DNA of 64,000 bases from contig OY747714.1 of NCBI GenBank assembly GCA_963556495.2, positions 48,951,541 to 49,015,540 of the forward strand. Reading direction: 5' to 3'. The stretch comes from Valencia hispanica. Its lineage: Eukaryota > Chordata > Actinopteri > Cyprinodontiformes > Valenciidae. Under the pieces are notes generated by a model. The model searched no databases, was not told the origin of the DNA, and worked only from the letters and a program-made list of their open reading frames with translations. Of this stretch, positions 22,704-33,486 are shown in pieces; within the stretch, counting starts at the first letter, position 1; each line of letters opens with the position of its first letter. A program made the translations under genes and the position numbers.

Positions 22704-24069
22704 CCCCTCCTTTTCACCGGACGCGTAAACGGCACGTTACAGCAGCAGCACGTTTCACTTGCGTATTCTGCTGCTTGACCCTTTGCACCAGGTGCGTCTG
22801 ATGGCACGTTCACACTGGTCAGCGCGTCCAGGCAGCAGGGCAGCTAGATTACATGCAAGTCTATGGTATCTACCAGTCTAGTGGGCGCCAAGCTGCCCTG
22901 CAGCAAGTCGCACGCAGCTGGCATCGGCGTGTCCACGCGGCTGCTGCCCGGACGCGCTGACGGACCGTCGGAGCAGCTGCTGCGTGAAGTTGGGAAAACT
23001 GAACTTTTGGGCAGCAAACGCGGGGCGTCAACCAATCAGAGCGACTCTTTGTACTGACGTAGTTACTCCTTCCATGGGTGGATCGCCAAGTCATTCATTC
23101 AATATGGAGGATCAACTCTCGCTGTGTAATTTTCGTGAATTGCATGACCCGTCTTTGTCTTTTTACAAAGACAGGAAGAGATCAGATCTTATTTGGAGGA
23201 AGATATCGGAGGATATTTGAGTGCCAGGTAAGCAGTTAAATATTTTTCTTTTAACTTATGTGTTTAGACGACGTTGTGTGGCTTCATTAATTAAATAAAC
23301 CCAAGCCACTCGACATGATCCGCCATGTTGTAAACTACTAGCAACAGACAAATCCACGTTCGCACGGTGAAGTAATGACGTGATGCGCTGATGCCCCGAC
23401 GTGCTGATGCAGACTACAAGGTGTGCAAGAGGCTGGGTTTTAATTTAAAGTGTCGACTTTCGTCGTTTGTGCAATTTGACGCCTGGACGCGATGACTGGT
23501 GTGAACGCGTCTTGAGGCGTATAGCTGCAGGGAAGCAGCTGTCACCGAGAGAGCACAAAATCACGCGAGATTAGCAAAATCATGCGTGGTTCCGTCTGTT
23601 AACACAACCATAGACATATATAAACGTCTATGACAACAATAACCAGGAAAAGACAACATGGCTCCAAAAGGTTGGTGTTTTATGTTATGTCCGTTTTATA
23701 TTCACCAATAAGTTTATGTTATGTCAGGGAATATCCAAAATCGCTCATTGGTGTGATGACACAGAAATGAGACCCCCCTGCGAAGTACTGACTTCTCACC
23801 GGGCCACACAGGTAGTTACTTTTTTTTTTTTTTTTTTTTTTTTAAGTAAAGCAACCGCAAAGCAGCATGCTTCTTTTATTTGGAAAATTTCCGGATGCTG
23901 AGCCGTATATTTACTGTCTCCCCCTATCCAAAATGTAGAAATTTACGTGTTTCAGAGGCGTACCACGTAGGAAATAGGACTGCCGCGTATATTTAGTAAA
24001 GTGCTGCGACATGTCGCTCCTCAGACGCGGCAGACTCGTGCTGCTTTCGCCTCTGGTGGAAAGGAGGGG
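22704..24069 (+). mobile_element. PIF/Harbinger-type DNA transposon
   Basis: This 1366-bp element begins CCCCTCCTTTTCACCGGACG and ends, reverse-complemented, CCCCTCCTTTCCACCAGAGG, so the inverted repeats are at least 15 bp and continue imperfectly for over 30 bp. TTA is duplicated at 22701-22703 and 24070-24072, the TWA-type target of PIF/Harbinger. Removing the element rejoins the host repeat precisely (...GACTGTTA/GGTGGTTTC). One exon of a MADF/Myb-like accessory protein remains; no DDE transposase is seen. A pure T-run lies at about 23819-23843. Confidence 0.8.
23104..23227 (+). pseudogene. MADF/Myb-like first exon of a Harbinger accessory protein
   Basis: From ATG 23104: MEDQLSLCNFRELHDPSLSF, then YKDRKRSDLIWRKISEDI, a MADF-like three-helix DNA-binding segment with its core tryptophan. 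Harbinger elements carry a separate Myb/MADF-like protein that helps the transposase enter the nucleus and bind DNA. TGA at 23218-23220 follows ISEDI; in the family a glycine (GGA) usually begins a GVP segment here, and the next bases (GTG CCA G/GTAAGC) read VP up to a good splice donor at 23228. I infer a single GGA-to-TGA nonsense change. Confidence 0.6.
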
Positions 24070-24275
24070 TTAGGTGGTTTCTCTAAATTGCCCTTAGTTA
24101 TGAGTGTGTGCGTGTATGGTTGTTTGTCCTGTATGTCTCTGTGTTGCCCTGCGATGGACTGGCGACCTGTCCAGGGTGGACCCCACCTCTTGCCCTGTGA
24201 CAGCTGGAGATAGGCACCCCCCCTCCCCGCAACCCTGCACAGGAATGACGGGTACAGAAAATTGATGGATAGTAA
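24070..24275 (+). mobile_element. SINE/Expander-like repeat, 3' part
   Basis: It continues the repeat after the Harbinger insertion: GGTGGTTTCTCTAAATTGCC, GTTGTTTGTCCTGTATGTC, GCGATGGACTGGCGACCTGT, CCAGGGTGGACCCCACCTC, GCTGGAGATAGGCACC, and an ATTGATGGATAG tail near 24270. Confidence 0.7.
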
Positions 24276-25134
24276 TAGTGCCTCCACTTCACTTAACCCA
24301 TCCCATGGCTCCATAGAGACTGTGAAAGACTCTACAAATGCTTTGTAAATAAACTGAGTCGAAGAAAATGTGAAAATCGTTCCATATGCGCAGTGTTCGG
24401 ATGTAAACGTCAAGACACAAACGTATTAAAACATTGTTAATGAATCTTGTTAAAACGTCAACCTGATTTTAGTTACAAATCGAAGCATGCATTATGATTA
24501 AAAATTGTCACACTCTTGTCGTTGGTGCAATAAAGTGGAGGAAAGCAGACACATTAGTGCGCGCTCCCGTGTCGGATACAAATGCAGACGGGGATAACTA
24601 CCTTGGCACAACACCTGTTATTTCCAAATGTTTGTTGGAGAGCTGCAAGTCAAACACGCACTCACGATTTCTGCAAACTGAGCGATTGTATTGAGAAATC
24701 CGTGCATGCGGATTGATAAACAACATTTTACGGTATAAAATGTTATTTTCAGCACCCAGCTGAACGTAAGCACAGAGCGCATGCACGAGTAGAGAGTCAG
24801 AGTGGAGCAAGTGAGCACCACAGCAGAGCTGAGCTCGCGCCCAGAGCATTTGGAGCAAGAGGTTGTCAGAGCTCAGCGCATCCCAGACAAGAACATGAAT
24901 TAAATGATAATTTGTAAGATTTAAATGGACATATGAAGTCACACCACCAAATATTGTTTGTTTGTATAGAAATATGCACTTTCATTAGTCTAACTGCATG
25001 CTCAGGTTAGGGAAAAGAATGTAAACCCATACAGTTTATGAAAAGGTTTTGTGGCCATAGTGGCCGTTATTTGAAAGTGGACAGCGGGGAAAGACATCTA
25101 GCAAATGTCAGCAGAGATGGTACTCACCGGCATG
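24276..25134. other. Unassigned spacer
   Basis: No repeat, exon or terminal motif is recognised. Confidence 0.5.
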
Positions 25135-26467
25135 GCAAGGCTAGGCAACTTCATTTGTATAGCACAGTTTCAACAACATGGTAATTCAAGGTGTGTTAAA
25201 TGATTAGGGGAGAACAACAGTAAAAGCATAAAATACAACAGTAGATACACAAAACATATGACACATTTAAACATGACATTCCAGCTATTATTAATTGCCT
25301 ACTCAAAGGCAGATCTAAACAGATGGGTTTTTGGCTTTGATTTAAAGGAACTCATTGTTTCAGCAGCTTTGCAGTTTTCTGGAAGTTTGTTCCAGATTCT
25401 GATTCTAGGGATGATTAGTAGAATAAAGTTGGAAGATTTGAGGATTCTGGGGGGTTGAAATAGTGACCGCAAATCTTATGCATACTTTAGCACTACTTGA
25501 CTAAATACTTTAGTAGTCTTTAGAAGTCTATTCTCTGAGCTACAGGGAGCCAGTGTAAGGACTTTAGAACTGGGGTGATGTGCTCTACTTTCCTGGTTCT
25601 AGTGAGGAACACGAGCAGCAGCGTTCTGGATCAGCTGCAGCTGTCTGATTGACTTTTTAGGCAGACCTGTGAAGACGCTGTTGCAGTAATCAATCCGACT
25701 AAAGATAAACACATGGATGAGTTTTTCTAGGTCCTGTTGCAACATCAGTCGTTTAATCCTAGAAATGTTCTTCAGGTGATAGAAGGCTGACCTTGTTATT
25801 GTCTTTATGTGACCCTGGAGGTTCAGGTCTGAGTCCATTACTACACCCTTTTCCTGATCAGTAGTTTCTAGCTTTATAAATTAAATCTGTGTGCTGACTC
25901 TTGGTCGTTCCTCTTTAGGTCCAAAAGTAATTACTTCTGTTTTGTTTCTGTTCAGCTGGAGAAGGTTATGACACATCCATCCATTGATTTCCTTGATGCA
26001 TTTACTTAGGGTTTAGATGGGTTCAAAAACACCTGGTAACATTGTGATGTAAAACTGCATAATTATGGTAACTAATCTTATTAGTTGTTATGTGGGCTAG
26101 TGGGAGCATGCAGATATTGAATAGGGGGAGCCCAAGGATGGAGCCCTGGGGCACCCCACATTTGATTTCTGTTCGTTCTGATCAAAAGTTTCCTATTGAA
26201 ACAAAGAAGTACCTGTGCTTGAGGTAAGACTCAAACCAGCCAAGTACTGTACCAGAGAGTCCGACCCAGCTCTCCAGTCGTTCCAGTAATATATCATGAT
26301 CAGCTGTGTCAAATGATGCACTGAGATCCAACAGAACCAGCACTGTGGTTCTACCACAGTCTGTATTTATGTGAATGTCATTGAAAACCTTGATGAGAGC
26401 AGTCTCAGTGCTGTGGTGAGCACGGAAACCAGACTGAAAACATCAAAGCGGTTGGTCATTGTTGAAA
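25135..26467 (-). mobile_element. L2-clade LINE (family A) second copy, 3' portion
   Basis: This is the minus-strand counterpart of the copy at 1-4123. Its 3' tail (AGCCTTGCC-like) begins near 25135, followed by degraded C-terminal coding sequence. A frame at 25599-25838 carries MDSDLNLQGHIKT, RIDYCNS and FTGLPKKSIRQLQLIQNAAAR. Then come the [11 protein letters not shown] block (25905-25920), GVPQGS-like sequence (about 26140), motif A (26290-26345) and the HHSTETAL block near 26400. It is cut at 26468 by a 594-bp insertion and continues at 27062. Many frame breaks are present, and the YADD region is deleted or unrecognisable. Confidence 0.85.
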
Positions 26468-27061
26468 AGGCAGTCTGTCGCTTGGGAGTTGAGGAGAGAG
26501 CATATACAATGCAACCAGTAGAGGGCGCATCATCACTGTTACAACATCCAATTCCAGTCCGAACCTGTGTTGCTAGTGAGGAGAAGAGGGAGAGACCTGA
26601 CGGCAGTTTAAAGCTCTTAACTGGACTTTTAGTATGTCAGACCTGGTTCTTTGTCCAACAGAAGTGTGTGCGTCCATTGCTTTGTAAGTGCTTTCAGTTA
26701 ATATGTTGTTAGGTTTTTATTACTCTTTAAGTGTTAGTAGTTTAGTTGAAGTAAAAAGCGGTTTCATTTTGACAGAGCTTAAAGATGGTTGTTATTATTG
26801 TATTAGCTTCTGTTTCATTGTGAAGATACCAGAGTGTGGTCAATTTATGTTATATATTATGTTTCATTTATATTTATCTGTATTATTGTTGTTTGCAGAA
26901 AACCACACACAAATCTTATATAAAGACTGTTTCTCTGCACTCACTGGCCTGGTTAGTGAGTACCACTAGAGCCCTGACCGAGCTCTCCACCGCGTTCTGT
27001 ACACTCCACCAGCCTACACAGCAAAACCTATTTTTTAGTCAATGTTAGGAGGCTATTTAAC
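26468..27061. mobile_element. 594-bp insertion of unknown type with 8-bp direct repeats
   Basis: The sequence interrupts L2-A between the RT blocks. TGTTGAAA is present at both edges (26460-26467 and 27062-27069), consistent with an 8-bp target duplication. The ends (AGGCAGTCTG... and ...AGGCTATTTAAC) are not obvious inverted repeats and are not TG...CA. No ORF matches a known protein. The superfamily is undetermined. Confidence 0.6.
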
Positions 27062-27304
27062 TGTTGAAACACAACTTTTTCAATAATCTTACTGATGAAT
27101 GGAAGATTAGATATTGGCCTATAGTTCTGCATTAACAGATTCTTCTTCTTTAGTATTGGTTTATTAACTCTTATTTTTCATGCCTGGGGGAAGACACCTG
27201 ACTGGAGGGAGGAGCTAACTATTTGAATCAGATCAGACCCAATGACAGGGAAAACTTTCTTAAGAATAACTGGGCAAGATATCGAGGCAGTAAGAGGAGT
27301 GGTG
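27062..27304 (-). mobile_element. L2-clade LINE (family A) second copy, middle portion
   Basis: The minus-strand frames contain KKVFPVIGSDLIQIVSSSLQ and SGVFPQA, the same block as at 620-705 in the first copy, together with the NYRPIxNLPF region near 27120. It is broken at about 27304 by a foldback element. Confidence 0.8.
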
Positions 27305-28383
27305 TGGAAAGCCGTTTGAGCATTTATTAGATATCTTTCATATCCAAGTTTAATTCCATGTACTAGTACACACTTCATCCTCATTAGTAAGACAATTTGG
27401 CACACTAGTATAACGACTGTGTCTTGTCACGTTTTTTCCACTACTAGTGCCACTTTTGGACACTACTAGACCCAACTAGTAGGCATGTGTCACGCACTAG
27501 TAGGCATGTGTCATGCACAACTAGAAACCAGGGTATTTTTGTGCTACTAGTAGGGTCCAGGAGGCTACTAGTGCGTGACACATGCCTACTAGTTGGGTCT
27601 AGTAGTGTCACTAGTGTTTGATTCCATATTAGTAGTCCAAAAGTGGCACTAGTAGTGGAAAAAACATGACAAGTTAGAGACAGTCGTTATACTAGTGTGC
27701 CAAATTGTCTCTGTCACGTCTCTCGCTCGCACACACACACAGCCCCTTCCCTCCGTGCACAGCATGTCTGTCTGGATCACTTGTGCAAGACAGGTCCCTC
27801 TACCTTTCTAGTTCCTCCTAAGGTGCCTCGCCATCCGGATCAGATTCCGGATCAAATTGAAATGCCATTACATGGTTATAGTAGCCGATAACTGAGGCAT
27901 TACTGTCGTGGCGAAGCTATAGACTTAATGAGGACGGATGGACGTGTAGACGGATGATCAAATATTTGATTAGGCCTGTAATTTGTAAACAGATTATTGT
28001 TCAAACAAACAATATAATTAGGCCTAAACCTAAATACATTTCATACATAACATTGGAATTTGGGCAATTTGTGGTGCCCAAATGCATATCTGTCAATGTT
28101 TTATCAGATGCGGATGTTAGAGCCTCAATTGACAATAGAGGCGCATGGCTTGGGCCCTGCCCACCAGAACTCGGTCGTTCTGTGCTAATGCTAACAGAAG
28201 GGCCACCTAGCGGTGCCTGCAATAATACAACAAGGCTGAATTACGGCAAACGATCCTTTGATACAGTAGTAAGGTACTTAGAGTGTGACTAAAAATGGGC
28301 CAAACATTGCTGGGAATTTCATGCCAGGGGTACTTTAAAGTTGGATATCCAAGATATCTAATAAATGCTAAAACGGCTTTCCA
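27305..28383. mobile_element. Foldback-type DNA element with about 45-bp inverted termini
   Basis: The left end (TGGAAAGCCGTTTGAGCATT, then TATTAGATATC) and the right end (reverse complement TGGAAAGCCGTTTTAGCATT, then TATTAGATATC) are near-identical inverted repeats extending about 45 bp to TTGGATAT/CCAAG. The element sits in L2-A at a site where AGAGGAG/AGAGGGG-like bases occur on both sides. Inside is a 0.3-kb palindrome at 27391-27709. No transposase is seen. The superfamily is unassigned. Confidence 0.72.
27391..27709. repeat. Large imperfect palindrome rich in ACTAGT
   Basis: The left arm starts GACAATTTGGCACACTAGTA and the right arm ends TACTAGTGTGCCAAATTGTC, its exact complement. Pairing continues inward through CAGTC/GACTG, CCACTACTAGTGCCACTTTT and AGACCCAACTAGTAGGCATG for over 100 bases per arm. 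The right arm has an extra stretch of about 25 bases near 27610. The left arm has an internal tandem GCACTAGTAGGCATGTGTCA. Some eight ACTAGT hexamers, themselves palindromic, occur. It could form a long hairpin in RNA or cruciform DNA. Confidence 0.85.
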
Positions 28384-29475
28384 TAGAGGGGCTTAATTGG
28401 TTAAAGATTTCTTGGTTTGGTTTAGTTTTTAGAATTCAGACATGTTCTCTTCATTGGTGTTGAGTGGGGATGTCATTGGTAATGGGTTTGATACTGATGT
28501 ACAGATTGACCCTTTAATTGTCAGAATCTTTTCAGTAAAAAAAGCTATCAAATTATTTGCAAGCCCTGGTGGAGTTTAGTTCAGCGGCTACTGTCACTGG
28601 AGGATTAGTTAGTCTTTTCGCAATCGCAAATAGTCTGTGCGTTATTAATGTTTCTGTTAATGATTTTGGAAAAGAGCGATTACATTGTGTCTTTCAAACT
28701 CAATTGATATCTGTTCAGTCTCTCTTTGTAGATCTCATAGTGAACCTGGAGTCAAGTTTTCTGCCATTTTTTCTCAGCTCGTAGGCAATCCCTTTTTCAC
28801 TACGTACCAGTGGGTCGCTTGTCCACAAGAGTTCTTTCTACCTGAGACTACACTAAATTTAGCAGGCACAATGGTATCAGTGATGTCTGAAATTTCAGAG
28901 CGAATAGCTCACTACTAGCTTGTTTACAGAGTTTGTGTTGGAGGATAAAGGGATCGGTGGTGAGGTGGGAGAGTAAATTTGTTTAATGGTTTCAACTGAA
29001 CTGTCCCAGAGAGTATGCTTTTTAAATTGATCACTCTGTGGCTAGATGGTTTGGTAGAGATGGTGCTTTCAAAGAAAACACAGAAATAGTCAAATAATGC
29101 AAAATCAATTACCGAGATGTTTGATATTAAAACCTTTGCGAATAATTAGGTCCAGAGTGTGTCCTTGATTGTTTTGTTTGACATGCTGGATAAGGCCAAA
29201 GTTATGAAGAGTTTTTGCTAGTGCCGAAATGATTAGTTGGTCATAGTTGATACATATTACAAAAAGAAGGTTGCCAAAATCCTTTAAGAAATTAGCGTTA
29301 AGTTTGGTTCTGTCTAACCAGCTTTCCAACAGAAATAGAGCATCTAGATTGTGCGCAGTGATGAAGTCATTAATAAGAAATGACTTCCCTGAAAAAGACC
29401 TAATGGTTAATAATGCTAATTTAAGAGGTTGCTGTGTTACAGAAAAATGTCAATGTTATGTCAATTAATTTATTA
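28384..29475 (-). mobile_element. L2-clade LINE (family A) second copy, 5' (endonuclease) portion
   Basis: Minus-strand blocks mirror those at 400-560 in copy 1 (CTTAATTGG..., IDPLIVRI-like near 28510), followed by the endonuclease: RGHTLDL-type NNQGHTLDLIIRKG near 29140-29180, ESWLDRTKLNANF near 29300, and FLINDFITAHNLDALFLLES near 29340-29380. The copy fades near 29475. It is decayed throughout. Confidence 0.78.
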
Positions 29476-31199
29476 AGTAATTATTGGTAAAGGCATCTGA
29501 GGAATGTGACTAATAATTATTAGTCAGGGAAGAGGCCTTTCACTTACTCTGATTGAACGGTGTGACTCCTCAGCTGTGAGGAATGTTTTGATTAACCTTG
29601 CAATGAAGACATATTAGGGAACTAAAGGCAGAAAAGATATTGCTGTGATTATTGACAGACTAAATTTGACCTTCAACCGAGAGTGTCCGGAGCGTGGTCT
29701 GCAACAAGAGAAGACAGAGCTTAAATGTCCGCTTTCCTCCATGCTCCAGGGAGAGAGGCTCGCAACCACATTGGCAATAAGCTTGGAGTGAGCACCTCAT
29801 GCCACGGCTGCTGACCAGCAGCTGTGCTTTGTTTCTGTAAAATGATTTTCTCACCACCCCTGTGACAGACAGGGAAAAATAGTAGGGAAAATAAGAAAGG
29901 GAAAATTGCTAATTCTATAACTGGGGAATAGAACATCTTTGCAAAAATAGAGTTTGGGGGTATTATAGGGGTTAAGCATCAATCAATTATGCACAATCGA
30001 GTTTTGGGGAGGTTAACTATATGAGACGTTAACATAACATAAGCATATTATAACAGCCTGACCCCGCACACTCATCGCAATGAAGTAATGGCTTGCAAAC
30101 TGATACATATTTAGCATTCTGCTCAGAGAAACATAAACACACTCTGGAAAAAATACTCTGGGAAAGCTTGAAAAAACGTTTTTTTTCTGAACAGCTGGTG
30201 AAGATAAAGAAAACTTTTGGGGACTGAGATTACATTATTTTAGAGTAGTGCTGTAAAACAATTAGGTTTTCTTGATTTTAAACGTCAGAACATGCAGAGA
30301 AGTGAATGCACTTTGAAAGTTTTTAGTGCTGAGGCAGAGAGTGAAAAAGCTAAATTTATTTGGGTTTGATAAAGCCTGCAGCTGTCTGTGTTTTGAAGAT
30401 GTGTTTTGGGAAACTCACAAATCTCTGAGGCTTTAGAAAAATTAGTTAATTTGTATTTGTGAAGAGTAAAATAATGGTTGGGGATTTGCGAAGAATAAAA
30501 TTGTCCTGTGTGCATATAAATATATGTGAGTTATGATTTTATGTTAAATGAAATTTGTTTCCACAAGGGCCCTGAGATAATGAAGGAATAATGTGATAAA
30601 TTGATGTGTCAATATAATGTTTGTAACAACTGAACTAGAATTGAGCGTTTTTTTTTTTTAAGGAAATATAAAGGTAATTTCATGAAGCTTGCTTGAAAAT
30701 AAGCCAGCCCTATAGGAAAAGAAAACTAAGGTATCAAAGATAAATATAAAAGAGTATGCTAAAATACGTTGTTAAATAGAAATGGAGGAACTTAAAATGA
30801 GAGAAGAAACATGCCTAAAAACAAAGGTAGCATAAACAGTGATCTATGGCCTTCCATTTAACCTTAAAATTTGAATACATAGAGAAATAAAAGCATTCTA
30901 TGAGGAGAAAATAACAACAATCTTAAAGCCTAATGAAGGAGTTTTGCCTGAAGCAGTTAAAATGAGAAAATCTTATGGATAAGTGAATACAATTTTTTTC
31001 CAGGCAAAAAAAATGGGGAAAAAAAATGAAATATTAAGAGTTTTCAGTGCCTTCTTTTGGAAAATTAGACGTTAACAGATTATTATGCTAAATAGGACTA
31101 AATTTAAATTTTCAAATGTCATGCATCATGTCATTTGTCAACTAGGGGTGGGGGGGGTGTATGTTTTTTAGAATATTTTAATATTCAAGGAAATGCATA
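29476..31199. other. Unassigned AT-rich DNA
   Basis: 1.7 kb with no recognised element, exon or inverted repeat. It could be intron or old unique sequence. Confidence 0.45.
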
Positions 31200-31201
31200 T
31201 A

Positions 31202-32501
31202 CAGGTCCTTCTCAAAAAATTAGCATATTGCGATAAAGTTCATTATTTTCTGTAATGTACTGATAAACATTAGACTTTCATACATTTTAGATTCATTACA
31301 CACAACTGAAGTAGTTCAAGCCTTATATTGTTTTAATATTGATGATTTTGGCAAAAAAGTAAAGAAAAACCAAAAAATTAGCATATTTCATCTGACCAAT
31401 AAAAGAAAAGTGTATTTAATACAAAAAAAATCAATCTTCAAATAATTATGTTCAGTTATGCACCCAAAATGAAATCTTCATCTCCATAAAGCTTTTCAGC
31501 AGATGGAAGCATGAAGTGCTCCAAAATCTCCTGATAGCTAGCTGCATTGACCCTGCCCTTGATAAAACACAGTGGACCAACACCAGCAGCTGACATGGCA
31601 CCCCAGACCATCACTGACTGTGGGTACTTGACACTGGACTTCAGGCATTTTGGCATTTCCATCTCCCCAGTCTTCCTCCAGACTCTGGCACCTTGATTTG
31701 CGAATGACATGCAAAATTTGCTTTCATCTGAAAAAAGTACTTTGGACCACTGAGCAACAGTCCAGTGCTGCTTCTCTCTAGCCCAGGTCAGGCGCTTCTG
31801 CCGCTGTTTCTGGTTCAAAAGTGGCTTGACCTGGGGAATGCGGCACCTGTAGCCCATTTCCTGCACACGCCTGTGCACGGTGGCTCTGGATGTTTCTACT
31901 CCAGACTCAGTCCACTGCTTCCGCAGGTCCCCCAAGGTCTGGAATCGGTCCTTCTCCACAATCTTCCTCAGGGTCCGGTCACCTCTTCTCGTTGTGCAGC
32001 GTTTTCTGCCACACTTTTTCCTTCCCACAGACTTCCCACTGAGGTGCCTTGATACAGCACTCTGGGAACAGCCTATTCGTTCAGAAATGTCTTTCTGTGT
32101 CTTACCCTCTTGCTTGAGGGTGTCAATGATGGCCTTCTGGGCAGCAGTCAGGTCGGCAGTCTTACCCATGATTGCGGTTTTGAGTAATGAACCAGGCTGG
32201 GAGTTTTTAAAAGCCTCAGGAACCTTTTGCAGGTGTTTAGAGTTAATTAGTTGATTCAGATGATTAGGTTAATAACTCGTTTAGAGAACCTTTTCATGAA
32301 ATGCTAATTTTTTGAGATTTTTTGAATTTTGGGTTTTCATGAGCTGTATGCCAAAATCATTAGTTTTAAAACAATAAAAGACCTGAAATATTTCAGTTGG
32401 TGTGCAATGAATCTAAAATATATGAAAGTTTAATTTTTATCATTACATTATGGAAAAGAATGAACTTTATCACAATATGTAAATTTTTTGAGAAGGACCT
32501 G
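31202..32501 (-). mobile_element. Tc1/mariner element with intact ends and TA target duplication
   Basis: This 1300-bp element is bounded by CAGGTCCTTCTCAAAAAATT and its inverted match AATTTTTTGAGAAGGACCTG, with TA on each side (31200-31201 and 32502-32503). Internal direct-repeat-like copies of the AAAAAATTAGCATAT motif recur near 31370 and 32300, as in the IR/DR arrangement of fish Tc1 elements. The transposase lies on the minus strand and is truncated. Both ends look usable if transposase were supplied in trans. Confidence 0.95.
31456..32169 (-). pseudogene. Tc1 transposase, C-terminally deleted
   Basis: The frame has 237 codons, against about 340 in full-length Tc1 transposases. The N-terminal paired-like DNA-binding domain is complete: MGKTADLTAAQKAIIDTLKQ, then the helix-turn-helix ISERIGCSQSAVSRHLSG, then a basic GRKKCGRKRC linker. 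The catalytic core begins with VLFSDESKF, the first Asp of DDE. The frame ends shortly after GDEDFI, replaced by LGA and stop, just where FQQDxAPxH (second Asp) should follow. About 100 C-terminal codons with the second Asp and the Glu are missing, so the protein cannot cut DNA. Confidence 0.93.
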
Positions 32502-32587
32502 TATTTACAAATACATATTCTTAAGGATTTATGAGAAATCAATAAATCATTCAAAGTTAAATAGAACACTTTCCACAATCTTTTAAG

Positions 32588-32687
32588 GTGACCAAAGTGC
32601 TGAACGCTGCTGCTCCCATCCTTACCAGAATCAAGAAATTAGAACACATCACCCCTAAAGTTCTAAAGTTCTTACACTGGCTCCCTG
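32588..32687 (+). mobile_element. L2-A-type LINE fragment, outermost layer of a nest
   Basis: Encodes NAAAPILTRIKKLEHITPK, then LKFLHWLPV, the block also present at 3535-3625. It stops after CTCCCTG. The matching continuation TAGCTCAGAGAA appears at 38405, directly after the nested elements. Confidence 0.7.
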
Positions 32688-32848
32688 TGTCATGATGTAG
32701 ATCAGGGGTCTCCAATCCCCCGGCCGTCGACCGGTACCGGGCCGTAGGTCATGTGGTACCGGGCCGCGGGCCAAATGGAAAGAATAAATAACTTCCAGTT
32801 TTCGGATATCCCCGTTACATACCACAGTTTTGACACGTTCAGAGGCTT

Positions 32849-33288
32849 TGTGGTGGAAAATTCTAATGTAATTGGGGAATTAAATGTATATTCTCTGTTT
32901 AGTGAATGCATCTAGAGTAAGATGACAAGGTTATTGTTCCAACTTGGGTTTATGATATATATGTGTCAGGTCACCAGAGAGACAGACGCCGGGGCAGTAA
33001 GATAACAGTCTGGCCATCGGATGTGGTGCTTTATGCGTTGCTATCAGACTCGCATGAACCAGTTTCTCCAGAGGCGGGGCGTGAAAGTTGGAGAACACGT
33101 CTACAGAGATAAACAATGATTGCTGAATACTATTTAAGCTGTTAGTCAGAAAGGTTGGTTAGGGTGATGCACGAGTAACTCTGTCCCCTCCATGTTTTGG
33201 CCAGACATGTTTGTATTAAATACTTAAACGCCTTCTGGGACTCAGTCTTCTTTATTATGGAAACCCTGAGATACTTTTTGCCATTCCA
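32849..33288 (+). repeat. 5' LTR (440 bp)
   Basis: It begins TGTGGTGGAAAATTC and ends TTGCCATTCCA. It is collinear with the solo LTR at 63069-63510. A TATTTAA box at 33131-33137 and an ATTAAA polyadenylation signal at 33215-33220 are conserved in both copies, giving a plausible U3-R-U5 division. Confidence 0.88.
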
Positions 33289-33290
33289 CT

Positions 33291-33308
33291 TGGCGCCCAA
33301 CGCAGCCT
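33291..33308 (+). promoter_or_regulatory. Primer-binding site, tRNA-Lys type
   Basis: TGGCGCCCAACG starts two bases downstream of the LTR end. The first 12 bases match the complement of the 3' end of a vertebrate tRNA-Lys; the last six differ. This is the classical position for priming minus-strand DNA. Confidence 0.8.
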
Positions 33309-33408
33309 CAGCGAACAGAATGGACCGGCAGGGACAGGGTCAAGGGAGTTGCTAGCGTCCTGGGAAATTTTTTCTTCCAGCCTCTTACCTCCAGTAGCTG
33401 TTTGGGAG

Positions 33409-33486
33409 ATGGAGGCCTTGAAGCGTCTCTGTCGGCCCGGCTGTCGCCTGAGACAGAAACCCGGTAAGACTGAGTCCTTTAAATAA
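33409..33486 (+). CDS. Short leader ORF spanning a splice-donor-like site
   Basis: ATG at 33409 opens a 25-codon frame (MEALKRLCRPGCRLRQKPGK...). The sequence CCCG/GTAAGACTGAG at 33461-33471 is a strong donor consensus inside it. If splicing occurs, an exon of about 18 codons could be joined to a downstream exon, as in retroviral leader exons. No downstream coding exon is seen. It may be chance. Confidence 0.35.
   Translation: MEALKRLCRPGCRLRQKPGKTESFK

Noticed and set aside
27391..27709. CRISPR-like array of repeated ACTAGTAGGCATGTGTC units
   Set aside because: The units are few, unequally spaced and arranged as an inverted repeat in a eukaryotic foldback element; there is no direct-repeat/spacer regularity.
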